This document shows, piece after piece, positions 35,447 through 47,389 of a stretch of DNA of 64,000 bases. This DNA comes from Stomorhina lunata (lineage: Eukaryota > Arthropoda > Insecta > Diptera > Rhiniidae), in assembly GCA_933228675.1 (NCBI GenBank), contig OW121741.1:113594123-113658122 (forward strand). The letters are read 5' to 3'. The notes under the pieces are model-generated. The model saw only the letters and a program-made list of their open reading frames with translations. It was not told the origin of the DNA and did not search any database. A program made the translations under genes and the position numbers. Position 1 is the stretch's first letter. Each line of letters opens with the position of its first letter.

Positions 35447-37597
35447 GAAATATGACTTTGTCATCTTTATATGACTGGAATATGATTCTGAGTTATATTT
35501 ATTTCAATTATCTTTTTCTGGTTTTAGTAACTTAAATTGTTTGGTTATCGCTCTTCCTAATTTCACTTACCAAGTTTCTAATAACTTTCCACCATTTATG
35601 CTTATGCAAATACATAAATTTTTCCTGTAATATTTTGTTGTTTGCATATGTTTTCTACTCTCAATGGTATTTACTTTGAATCATTTCAACCACAGTATTA
35701 GTTTTACAATATTTTATTTCTTTCTCCTTCACTTGCAGTTGAGTTTTAACAACTTATTTTTAGTTTTTCATACTTTTTCAATAATTTATTGAATAGAAAG
35801 AAAAAAAAAAAACGATATAGCTATAAATCATGGCAAAAGTCTATTTCCTAAGATGTCAATAAGTTTCCACAAAAGCACTAAGGGAAAGAAACTATTTGTG
35901 TGCTTTAGATACAAAATATGCAAAGGATGTGTGAAAACTATAACCACAGGCAGTGGTGTAGGCAATTTGGAAATTGCATATGAGAAACATATGAGAAAGG
36001 GGGAAGCTGTTAGTTAGAACTGCAATAAGGGTGGACTGAGAAAGTTCGTTGTAGATGTTTGGTTTACTTTAACTGTTAGTAAGGATGAGCTTAATAAATT
36101 CCAGTTGCGTACAAATTTAGTTTTTAAGCTACGCTCTCTATATATTATTCATCTTTATTTTAATATATACAGAAATTTATATTTTATAAAAGTGTAATCA
36201 TGTGAAAACTTTGTACAATTTTCTTATAGACATTTCTCAACAGATTTATTTAATTTTCAAATGTGTATTTAAGAGCTAAAGTAATCTATACAATATATTT
36301 TTTTTATAATTTTAATATGTAAAATACTTAAATTCATTTCATTGTGGTGTAAATTTTACTTAAAAATATTTAAATAAAATTTTAATAATTCTACAAAGTT
36401 TAATCTTTAAAAAAAGAAAAAAAAAATTTTTGTTATGCAAAAGAATTCTTTATTATATATGGTTTAATGGTTAAATGATACTATCGAAATCATAATTTAA
36501 TTAATGCATTTTAAATATTTTCAAAACCAAAAAATTATTCACTTCAAATTCAATATTGACAATTTCTAAATTTAAGCAAATTCTTTTGAACATTTACTAA
36601 AAAAAAAAGTAAAGTTAAATTGAAATAAAACAGAAAAAATAAATACATTAAGCGACAGCACACTGAGTTCAAAATGGCTCATTCATCTCTGAGATATAAA
36701 GAAAATCGTTTACTAAAAATAAATATTCCAAGAAAAACATGGAAAAACTGAAAACACACGAAATTTAAATGATTTTAATGTGGGTAATTTAATTTTATTG
36801 TTAACCTCCCGGTGAGAGTTTTAATATGTTGGCTTTTACATGTGTACTCGTTTATATCTGTGTAAAAAAAGTGTAAAACACTTACAGCGACACTTATGTA
36901 TAGATATGTTGTAAGTTGTTGTTAGTGTTTGTAAGGCAACAACTGCTTAAGTCAGCTATATCATTTGTTGTTGCTGAATATTGGTATTGGTTTGTGGGTA
37001 CGTAAATGTAGGTATTGGGAGTATTTGGTAGCAGAAGTAAATACCACAAAGAGATGTAGCATTTCTGTGGCTGTATAAGTCTATGAAGGTATCAGTAAGG
37101 TTTGCCTTCGAAAAGTTTTTGAAATACATTGTTACTTGTTTGAACGTCTTGAGTTATTCGAAAATTAATTTCTTTTTTTTGGATAGGAAAGGCAATTTTT
37201 GTATAACGAATAAAATGTTTTTTCTTCATCTGTTAGTATAATCTTACTGTCCCTTACTGTTTTATTGTCAAAATTAGTCAAATAATTATCGATAGGTGCA
37301 AATCTGGAGAATTTGTTATATATTGAATTTCTATTCAATATCTAAAAAGCTTTTGTGGACTGAACCCATTTAAAAATCTTCTAGGCTGAACCTTAACCTC
37401 TCCAAACGTTATTCATCGATTTTAAAAAATTTGCTTTTATTAACCCATTTTGTACCATTAGTCCAAATGTCGACTAGAAAATTTTGTCGTTTCTCACAAA
37501 ATTTATTAAAATATTTGGTGGTAGTGTTAGCTTTAATATATATTATTTTTTTAACCCATTTTAAGGTATCTCCTTGCGGACACAAAAATAGTCTAAA
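35447..37597. other. AT-rich spacer
   Basis: About 2.1 kb of spacer with no recognised gene or element. The open frame starting at 37431 runs into the mini-me-like element and is not supported. Confidence 0.5.
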
Positions 37598-38366
37598 ACA
37601 AGTAAGAAAGTGCTATAGTCGGTCAAGCCCGACCATACGATACCCTTCACCACTAAGGTCAAATGAGTTATTTTTCCTGTGTAAAGACAAATATTCGCTA
37701 AATTTTGCCATCATACAAACATTTTCTCAAAACTTATATATTTAAGCTGTTTCCGTCATTTGGACTTATATGAGAGCTAATGTCAAATGTGAACCGATTA
37801 TCTCCAAATTTGGCAAATTGATTACGGTTGTTACAAAAATAATGTACGCAAAAACTAAACTTAAAACTCTCACTATCTTTAGATTTATGAGCGTTTTAGT
37901 AATTTTTGTCTCATTTAGTGCGTTTTTAAAGAAAAGTTTGTATGGGAGCTATGGTCAAATGTGGACCGATTTGAACGAAATTTGGTACAATGATTTAGGT
38001 TTTTATAAGCAGTATCTGATTTAATTTTCATGTAAAAATATTGATATTTGAGGCCAATATATCAATTCCGGGAAGTGGGACCTATGGGAGGTACCACAAA
38101 TAATCGACCGATTTTACCGAATTTCAATAGCCATGATCTGTGCCAAATTTCATCAGATTATCTTTAGAATTGCGACCTTAGTTTGATTACAAGGTTTACA
38201 TGGGGGTCCAGCCAGCCAGCCAGACGGACATCGCTAAATCGACTCAGAAAGTGACTCTAAGCCTATTGGTATACTAAAAGGTGGGTCTAAGACAAATATT
38301 TCCATGCGTTACATACATCAGCACAAACTTATAATACTCTTCCCACCTATGCTGGTGAAGGGTATA
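37598..38366 (+). mobile_element. DINE-1/mini-me-like element, subfamily 2, full length
   Basis: Starts ACAAGTAAGAAAGTGCTATA, then the hairpin GTCGGTCAAGCCCGAC and TACCCTTCACCA (37641-37652). The 3' end has the exact inverted form TGGTGAAGGGTA (38353-38364). Two TATGGGAGCTATGGTCAAATG-type modules lie in the middle. Toward the 3' end CCAGCCAGCCAGCCAGACGG leads into ACATCGCTAAATCGACTCAG, the conserved core of fly DINE-1/INE-1/mini-me elements. It is followed by GTTACATACATCAGCACAAA and a TATAATAC box. It has no coding capacity. The frames at 37431-37745 and 37770-38024 are incidental. Confidence 0.85.
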
Positions 38367-38369
38367 ACT

Positions 38370-39122
38370 GGTAAGAAAGTACTATAGTCGGTCAATCCCG
38401 ACTATACGATACCCTTCACCATAAAGGTCAAAAGTGTTCTTTTTCCTGTATAATGGCAAATATTTGCCAAATTTTGCCATCATACAAACATTTACTTAAA
38501 ATTTTTATATTTTAACTGGTTCCGTCATTTGGACTTATATGAGAGCTAGGGTCAAATGCGGACCAATTATCTTGAATTTTAATAAATCGATTGCGGTTTT
38601 TACAAGAATTATGTATGAAAAAAAAACAAACTTAAAATTCTCATTATCTTCAGATTTACGAGCGTTTTGACAAAAAAGTTTTTATGGGAGCTAGGGTCAA
38701 ATATGGACCGATTATAACGAAATTTGATATGGTGATTTTCGTTTACATCAATTTTAAATTTCATGAAAAAATATTGATATTTGTGGCAAAAACATCAATT
38801 TCGGGAAGTGGGACCTACGAATAATAAATAATGGACCAATTCTGACGAATTTCAATAGCCATTGTCCCACTATAAAAAAAAATAATATGTGGCAAATTTC
38901 ATCAAAATATCTTTAGAATTGCGACCTGTACTTTGATTATATGGTTTACATGGGGGTCCAGCCAGTCAGCCGTCCAGACGGACGGACGTACTGACATCGC
39001 TAAATCAACTCAGAAAGTGATTCTAAATATATTGGTGTACTAAATGGTAGGTCTAAGACAAAGTTTTCTTTGCGTTACATACATCAGCACAAGCTTATAA
39101 TACTCTTTCCACCTATGGTGGT
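38370..39122 (+). mobile_element. Subfamily 2 DINE-1/mini-me-like element, tandem second copy
   Basis: Begins four bases after the previous copy with GGTAAGAAAGTACTATAGTC and the hairpin GTCGGTCAATCCCGAC. It carries the same modules and the core near 38985-39020 (CATCGCTAAATCAACTCAG), preceded by CGTCCAGACGGACGGACGTA. It ends CCACCTATGGTGGTTAG, with the final GAAGGGTATA mutated. It is head to tail with the copy at 37598. Confidence 0.85.
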
Positions 39123-39124
39123 TA

Positions 39125-40700
39125 GTTACACGATTTTGAGTAATATATCTAAAGAACAGTCAAAATTTGGCTACATTGCTTTCATGTTGGGGATATGACG
39201 AACAAATATTTTATAAAAAATATTTAAAACAAAAGTTACAATTTTTCTCCAAAGCCATATGGGCAAATCCGAAAAACATTAAACCAAGGACAAAATTTTA
39301 AAACTGTTAAAATCACGTATTTGTGTTTTTGCACCCATCTCGAAATTTTATGAATTTTTTTAAATAAAAGGTTTTTTAAAAGTTCATAAAAATCGCAAAA
39401 ACATCCATTTAGTTATTAAGTTTCAGTAGGGGCTCAAAGTTTGCTTAATTTTATACAGTTAGATGTAAAAGATCCCATCGAAAGTAACTGAAGTGATATA
39501 GGTAACGTCAACTAAAAAAGAGCTCACAGTATGGAGCGTCCGTCACAGAAATTAAGGTTTTATAATTTGACTAGTGCAATTTTTCGTTTTTCTCCAATTG
39601 AACTTGTTTTGTAAAAAGAACTCAAGTATGGTTTACATTAGGTTAAAAATATGTAGATGTTAATATAGCATATTACAGAATAATATGTGTAGCGTCCGTC
39701 ACAGTTTATATTTTTTGCAAAATAATATTTATTAAATACAAGATTTACGAACACAATTTCGTCTTATTCATAAAGTTAAAACACCGTCTATATCCACAGA
39801 TTATATTTAAGGTATAAGGTGCTAAAAAAACATACAGTGGGCCAAATTTGATGCTTTTGAAAAAAAATTTTGATTTTTAAGGGAACTCTAACAGCTAGCC
39901 GCAGCATTCTTGGAACGAAAAATAAGATGTAAAAAGTATAAAACGTTAGAAAATATATGTGTATGTAGCCGTTTTGTGAAATGTTAAATTGTGCCCAAAA
40001 ATCAGCGAAAATAAAGAGAAAAGAGATGAAATTTGGGAACAAATAACACAATTATTTTCACTGATCTACGAAAACTTAAAAAAATATGAAATATTAATTT
40101 TTCCTAATAGAAAACATTCAAGTAAAAACTGTATCGTCCGTCACGTAGAATCCGCAACAGTACATTTTTGGATTTTTGGTGAAACTGGAAACTTTAAAAT
40201 ATTTTATAAAAGCTGTTTTGTCATCCTCTGATTTTCCTCTTCCTCTTTTATCTTTAATGTATCCTCTTTATCTTTAATGTATTTACAATTTTTTTATTAC
40301 AATGACTGATTTGATGAAAATTATAGAAATATGTGTTGAAAAAAAGTCACTTCCATTTCTTGTAGCGTCCGTCACACCACTTTAAAAGCGAATATTATTT
40401 TTCTCCAGAATAAATATGTAAATTAACAAACGCCATTCGATAGCACAATCGATGGACTAATATCCTCTGAAATCTGTGCAAAGATATCTTGTGTAAAACG
40501 ACAATGGGATTCATTTAGGTACAACAAAATCCGTAAAAATGTATCGTCCGTCACGCAGGATTTGCCTACATGGGAAAATTTGTATTTTGCATAAAAGGAT
40601 ACATTTTCGTGTTTTTTCAGTGTTTCCTTTTAATAATATATAAGTAATTTGTTTTAATAAAACCCATAGTTGTGGATGGATTTCAACAAGATATAACTTG
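39125..40700. repeat. Unclassified repeat region with five CGTCCGTCAC motifs
   Basis: A motif reading (A/T)G(C/T)... best written AGCGTCCGTCACA or ATCGTCCGTCAC occurs five times on the plus strand: 39535-39547, 39691-39703, 40133-40144, 40364-40376 and 40543-40554. The surrounding sequence is otherwise AT-rich and not obviously duplicated. The two overlapping open frames (39788-40051 minus, 39989-40231 plus) contain the motif region and have no recognised domain. The region is probably part of an unnamed transposable element. Confidence 0.55.
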
Positions 40701-42360
40701 TTATATGCGTTTCGTATTCCCTATATTACTGAGGAAAATTTGTTGTTTTTTCTATTTTTTATCAATTTTAAAATATTACAAAAAAATATAAAAAATATTA
40801 ATGAAGCGTAAAGATAATATAGTGGCCTAATTTCGTTTTTTTTTTTGCTGAATTAAAAAAACAGCCCGATACTAAAGACATACAAACTTATAAAGAAATC
40901 TGGAAAACATCTCAATTAAAAATAATTTCCATAGAAAATATAACCAAATATAATTCTTAAGCCTACCAAAATTTTTGGAAGCTCACTCCATAGATATAAG
41001 TCTATCTACCCCTTTTGCATATAAGAATTAAATTACACTCTATCCACAAGTTTTATTACTATTTTTTCGCATTTAAGTCTTTGTTAGTAAAAACTCAAGA
41101 AAACATACAACAAAACTTAATGCTGAAACACTATATTCCCTTTTCTGAGGCAAAGGAATGTCAAAGCAGTGGGGGTGAAAAATAAAGCACTAAGACATAA
41201 AGTTATTAGAATTCTTTAAAAAATCTTATTTTACTGAAAATATTTTAAATAATGCTATAGATATACATACAAATACATATATATATAATATAACACTTAC
41301 ATTTTATGTGTAATTAAAAAAACACTAAAATAGTGCTATTTTTATCATCACCACTGTGACATTTTCATCCTGTATATACATACTTATACATTTATATTTA
41401 AAACATTGCAAAAGGGAGCCATCATATGAATATCGTATGTGGTCATAACAATAACAATAATTGTCAATTGCTATTTGTGGACGTTGCTGTTCCTTTTTAT
41501 TTCGTTTTCTTTTTTTTATTCCATTGGATACATTCATGGGTTGGTTCATAGTGTCATTTTTCTTTATTTTAAAATATATATTTTTTAGTTACTCCGAATA
41601 TGAATAAGTCAATGCAGTTAAGCATTACATTGACTTTTATTTTCGAGTGCTCTATATTTGAAAGGGATTTAAAGGACTTTATAAAATTTTAAAATATATT
41701 TTAAGTAAAAAACATTGAAATGAAAATGAAAACAAAAGTAGTCAAATATTTAAACTCTTATTAAAGTTATTGTAAAAGAACTTCAAAGGAAGAGTCTCTT
41801 AATTATATCAATTTATCTTCAAAATCAGTCTGACATTGACTTTAATAAGTATGGGAAGTATGAGGTCAATATTTCTATGCGTAATAAGCATCTGCTGTGA
41901 ATCTCCGCACAGTGGGATGGTTTTAAAACAGAATGGAAATAATTCTCAAACTTCTAAACCGATAGGCGGATTAAAAAAATTTCGATATAGCAGAAGTGCT
42001 GGGGAGCTTAAGTTTTGAACCTGAAAAGCCTAGATTGTACTGGGGCTGCACAATCGGCCCCCAAAGTGGGGCACCTTGTACTCATAAATTACTTAAAACT
42101 ATATATAATTTTCATTTCCCAACGGATTTGAAAAAAACATACCACCCAACAAATGTATAGGTCAAGATCTTAAAAAAACTACATGCCCATACTATTTCTT
42201 ACAGTTTAAAAGACTTCAAAAAATAAAATTTTTAATTTTTTTAATTTAACTAATATCTGATCTATATAAAACAATTTTCTTGATTTACAATTTTTTTAAA
42301 AAAAGAACAAAATTATAAATATTTTACGAGAAAGAAGTGTATTGATAGCTTTACTATATA
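40701..42360. other. AT-rich spacer
   Basis: No supported gene. A patch at 41880-42110 is more GC-rich (contains CACAGTGGGATGG and GGCCCCCAAAGTGGGGCACC, the latter with a short CCCCAAAGTGGGG hairpin) and may be a degraded insertion of unknown type. Open frames at 41325-41549 (minus) and 41836-42018 (plus) lack recognisable motifs. Confidence 0.45.
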
Positions 42361-43959
42361 ACAACCAAGAGTGTTATATTCGGCTGTGATAAATCTTATA
42401 TACCCACCATCAAGTTGTGTTAAATTTAGAAACATATCTCATATACCTACGAGGGTGCAGTAAATTCAAAACGTGGACCAAATTGGAAAAAAGTTGTAAC
42501 GCTAGTTGGCATTGTTGGTAAAGTATTTGGAATAACATCGGCTGCAGTAGCTTTATAGTTCAACATTCAAAAGTATGTAAGTGGTTTCCCTAGTATTTAT
42601 TTACTTTGAACAAAATTCGTTATCATAACCGGGTATGGTTTCACATTAATAAGTTGTTAAATACTTTTCGTTTAGCTTAATATTTAGTTAGGATAAAGAA
42701 GTTGATAGTAATATGACTGGTCCATATATTTTGTTAGGAGATCCTAATGCGTCTACCATATACATAATCTTAATATGCTGCTTGTACCTCCGAATCTTTT
42801 TGATTGTAGATATAAAAAATTGGATGTAATATATGTATATATATAAGGATGATAGCCAAATGTTGACCGATTGTAACAATATACACTGGCTGGTATTTAT
42901 ACAAAGCCTATTTTTGTAAAATTTAGTGGCAATAGTTTTCACAGTTTCTAATTTAATAGCTTTGAACTGGTCCTTGCTAAATATTTTTTGGTTTCCGGGA
43001 GTGTTTTTTATATGAAAGCTATAGTCAAATATGGACCGATTCCTACAAAATTTAATATACTGACCAATAGTTGCTAAAACTTCTCTATTCCAAATTTAGT
43101 CGTCACAGCTATTACAATTGTATTCAATGTATTAGCATTCATGTGTTTCCCGGGGCGGGGTTATATAGGAGCTCTAAGTAAATGTGAACCGATTTCGTCC
43201 ATTTTCAGAACACAACTTCTGTTACATATCAAAAATACTTGTAAAATTTTGTCTCTCTAACTTTTGTAGTTAAGGAGCTGTCGCGCTTTTATCAGACGGA
43301 CATAAAACTCCTTTTCTTTTTGTACTTTTCTGTAAGTGTTTCTGTAAGTTTTTTATATGGGAGCTGTGGTCAAATGGTGACCGATTGTGACAAAATTCTT
43401 CACACTGGTTGGCATTAATATAAGACTTCCTTGTGCCAAATTTAGTGGTTATATCTGTTATACTTTTAGATTTATTGGCATTTAGGTGTATTTTAGGTGA
43501 AATTAAGGCTGTTTTCGTAAGTTTTTTGTATGGGAGCTATGGCTAAATGTGAACCGCTTTTGATGAAATTTTATACGCTGCGTAGGGCTAATATAAAACT
43601 TCTATATACCAAATTTTGTCAGCATAGCTGCTATAATTTGTCGTTTGTTAACAAATAAGCGATTAGCCTAGACGAGGTTATACGGGAGCTATGGTCAAAT
43701 GTGAACAGATTTTGCCCAATTTCAATACCAAAATTTTCTCAGAGATGAAAAATATTTTTACTAAGTTTCAGTGAGCTAGCTTCTTTTGTTTAGGCGTTGT
43801 CGTGATTTCAACAGACAGACAGACGGACATAGCTCAATCGTCTTAGAATTTTATAAGGATTTAGAATGTATATCATTTTTGGTTTATGAGCCAATATTAA
43901 GGAAATTACAAACGGAATGACAATCTCAATATACCCCCCATTCTTTTTGATGGTGGGTA
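42361..43959 (+). mobile_element. Subfamily 1 DINE-1/mini-me-like element
   Basis: Same order as the copy at 18244: AAGAGTGTTATATTCGGCTG at the 5' end (its hairpin is mutated) and TACCCACCATCAAG near 42400. ~170-bp modules follow, with a TATATGTATATATATA tract near 42830-42846, then CAGACAGACAGACGGACATA near 43811. It ends TTGATGGTGGGTA at 43947-43959. Internal open frames are not coding. Confidence 0.8.
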
Positions 43960-45051
43960 TAAAAAGGGGATATTATATATAAAAGAATTATTGGCAAATG
44001 TTGACAGATTGTAACAACATTTTTATAGAGCTTATTCTTGCAAAATTTAGTGGTCATAAGTGTCATATTTTCTAATTTAATAGCTTTGCTAAATTTGTTT
44101 TGGTTTCCGGTAGTGTTTTTTATATTTTTTGGAGTGTTTTTTATATGAAAGCTATAGTCAATTATAAACCGATTCCTTTTAAATTTGACATACTGAACAA
44201 TAGTTGCATAAAACTTCCCTATTCTAAATTAAGTCGTCATAGCTATTACAATTGTATTCAATTTATGAGCATATATGTGGTTCCCGCCGCAGGGTTATAT
44301 GGGAGCTCTAACTAAATGTAAACCGATTTCACCCATTTTCAGTACGCAACTTTTTTAACATATTAAAAATTTTGTCTCTCTAGCTCTTGTAGTTAAGGAG
44401 CTATCTTGCTTTTGTCTGACGGACAGACGGACATAAACCCCCTTTTTTGTATTTTTGTTTTTCCGTAAGATTTTTATATGGGAGCTATGGTCAAATGGTG
44501 ACCGATTGTTACAAAATTTTGCAAACTGGCTGGCATTGACATAAGAATTCCTTGTGCTTTTAGTGGTAATATCTGTTATAGTTTTAAATTTATTGGCATT
44601 TAAGTATATTGAAGGTGAAATTTAGGCTGTCTTCATAAGTTTTTTTGTATGGGGGCTATGGCTAAATGTTAACGGATATTAATGAAATTTTATACGCTGC
44701 CTAGGGCTTATGTAGAACTTCTGTATACCAAATTTTATCAATATACCTATTATAGTTTGTTATTTATTAGCAAATAAGCGATTAACCTTGGCGAGGTTAT
44801 ACTTGAGGTATGGTCAAATGTTAACCGATTTCGCCAACTTTTCTCAGAAATGAAGAATATTTTTGCAAATTTTCAGTGAGCTAGCTCTTTTCGTTTAGGC
44901 GTTATAGTGATTTCAACAGACAGACGGACATCGCTCAATAGTCTTAGAATTGCATAAGGACTCAGAATATATATCGCTTTTGGTTTTTGAGCCAATATTA
45001 ATTTACAAACGGAATGACAAACTCAATATAGATTCTTTTTGATGGTGGGTA
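43960..45051 (+). mobile_element. Subfamily 1 element, 5'-truncated tandem copy
   Basis: Starts directly at the end of the preceding copy, inside the TATATATAAAAG tract, lacking the 5' hairpin and first modules. It keeps the later modules, CAGACAGACGGACATCGCTC near 44918, and the terminal TTGATGGTGGGTA (ending 45051). The frame at 44100-44315 is incidental. Confidence 0.8.
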
Positions 45052-45235
45052 TAAAAAGTTATAAGTGCTTACAATTTATATTAAAAAAAAAAAAAAGATT
45101 TTTCCCCGTTTTTTGGGTAAAAAGTTTTAAAAGTGTTTTTCAGTTATTCAAAAAATTTGTTAGGGAACATATAACATATTTATAATTTTCTAAAAGAAAA
45201 CTTCACAAAGTTATAATTAAGTAAAAAAATTACTT

Positions 45236-45735
45236 CTTGTTTATATACTATAATAGCTATGATGATAGAAATTGGTACATAGAAGTTTTACATAAGCCCT
45301 AGGTAACGTATAAAATCGGTTTGCATTTAGCCATAGCTCCCATACAAAATACTTATGAAAACAGCCTAAATTTCGTCTAAAATACACTTAAATGCCAATA
45401 AATCTAAAACTATAACAGATATGTCTTATGTCAATGCTAGCTACTGTGCAAAATTTTGTCACAATCGGTCACCTTTTGACCATTGTTCCCATATAATACA
45501 AAAAGAAAAGAGGGTTTATGTCCGTCTGTCTGTCTATCAGATAAAAACGCTTCTTAACTACGAAAGCTATAAAGACAAAATTTTGTTTAGTATTTTTTTA
45601 GTATTTAAAATATGTTACAAAAGTTGTGTACTAAAAATGGGCGAAATCGGTTCATGACATGTCGTGTGAATTATGTATGTATGTAACAAGCATCTGCACA
45701 AACTTGTAATACCATTTGCGATCTATTGAGAAGTA
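45236..45735 (-). mobile_element. Chimeric mini-me-like fragment
   Basis: The left part is subfamily 1 in reverse orientation (GCCATAGCTCCCATAC near 45331; TTTATGTCCGTCTGTCTGTC near 45517). The last ~75 bp (45672-45735) instead resemble the forward-strand 3' end of subfamily 2 (TATGTAACAAGCATCTGCAC, AACTTGTAATACCATTTGCG, GAAGTAGGGTATA). The two pieces face opposite ways, so this is a rearranged chimera. The frame at 45421-45657 is not a gene. Confidence 0.6.
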
Positions 45736-47389
45736 GGGTATAAACTTTTTTATCTCAAAATGCTGATCTGGTGGAAGCATACATTTTAATCCTTTTATTA
45801 ATTCATTATTAATCAAAATAAAGCAAAATTTGATTGTGTTACAAATATCACTACTAAACCAATTAACATATTGTTGTGTAGGATGTAAAAAACTATTTCA
45901 TGCACATTTAACCCTAAACTATTTGAACACAAATATCTATTATGTATGCACTACCCAGAAGTTTCAAATTCGTGAAACTTCACCCTTACCATCAAAATTA
46001 CTAGCTATTTAAAGAAGAAGTTGTTATTGAAGGTTGATGGCCACTTCATGCACAGCCAAAAGATATCTATCAGTTATCTCAAAATAATCCATTGAGACCA
46101 CTCACGTGTTAAAAACGCTTGAAAAGAGTCCTTCAGCTTAACACACTGTCGGGCAATAACTTTATATATATGTATACATACATATACACATACACATACC
46201 AACACACATACCTATTTGAACATCAAAGCACATTAAAATAGTTTATATTGGCATTTATATATATTTGTATGTGTACGTGGATTTGTTTTTGTATTTATTT
46301 AGGTATTTCAAATTATTTCGAAATGCCTAATTAGTATGATTAGTTATAACACAGTCTAATCATGAGTATTTATTAAGCATATCATAATCAAAGCTAAAAC
46401 GTTTATTAAATTCATTTCATAAATAGTTGATTAAATGTTTAATCACGTGTAAATAAATTATATGAGTTATAATAGTTATGAAAATAGCTAAAACTATCCT
46501 TTAAGCAAATTATGCAAATGAGTAGTTTTTTATTTCATATTCTACATTAATTTAATTGTACACGATTTCGTTTGAATTCCAAAGCACTTGTAAATACAAT
46601 AAATACTTTAGTGTTGAATGTGGTTTTGAAATGTTATTCGATTTAGAAATATACAATAATACAATGGGGTTTGAATGATGAAAACAAATTCTTAGACTAA
46701 TGTTTTTTTAATGTTTAAAACTAAGTCTAAATAATAGAAAATTATTGTTTGAAAACAACAAATTTCAATGTTAATGTCAGAGTTTGAAATTGACCTTCAG
46801 AATGTATAATAAAAGTGTTTTTGAAATTGGGTATGCCTAACCCTTATTCCATTGGTATCAAAATTTGAATTTTTATAGCAAAATATAGTGCTATGAATTT
46901 AGTTTCGAGTTTTGATCAAAATAAAATTTCAAATTTAAAAATTTGTACTAAAATAGCATCAGTTGTTTTACAAAAATTCTATTATTTTCCAATCCTCCAT
47001 GGGCCCACTTTTTCGGTTTTTGTTTTTTAATGGCAACACTATAATCCATATTTGAGAGAAGGATAATGAAAATGGAAGATATGCTTTTTGGGATATTCTT
47101 AAGTAAATGACATAATTGATGTACCTTGTTCTCCAATATACAACTAAATATTTTAACTAAAAAAATATTAAACCACCGGACATACGCTAAAATATGAGCC
47201 TAGTTTCATAAAAATCTGAGATCCGTTTCATAAAAATACTTCGATCTTTGCAAAATCAGTGAATGGTTTAGTTTTTTTTCTGATAAAAAGCAAGAGTTTT
47301 GTGAACATGAATTATAAAGTTGCCCTTTGTTTGAAAAATTATGATTTTACCCTTAACTTTTTAAAGGAGCTGGTCGATTCTTCCTCTTC
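45736..47389. other. AT-rich spacer
   Basis: No supported gene. A purine/pyrimidine-alternating patch with ATACATACATATACACATAC lies at 46171-46200. Short frames (45830-46012, 46948-47136, 47259-47498) have no recognisable motif. The last runs into the retroelement below. Confidence 0.45.

Noticed and set aside
39788..40231. Overlapping frames on both strands (87 and 80 codons)
   Set aside because: No recognisable domain; each spans AT-rich sequence and the CGTCCGTCAC motif. They look like chance frames in a repeat region.
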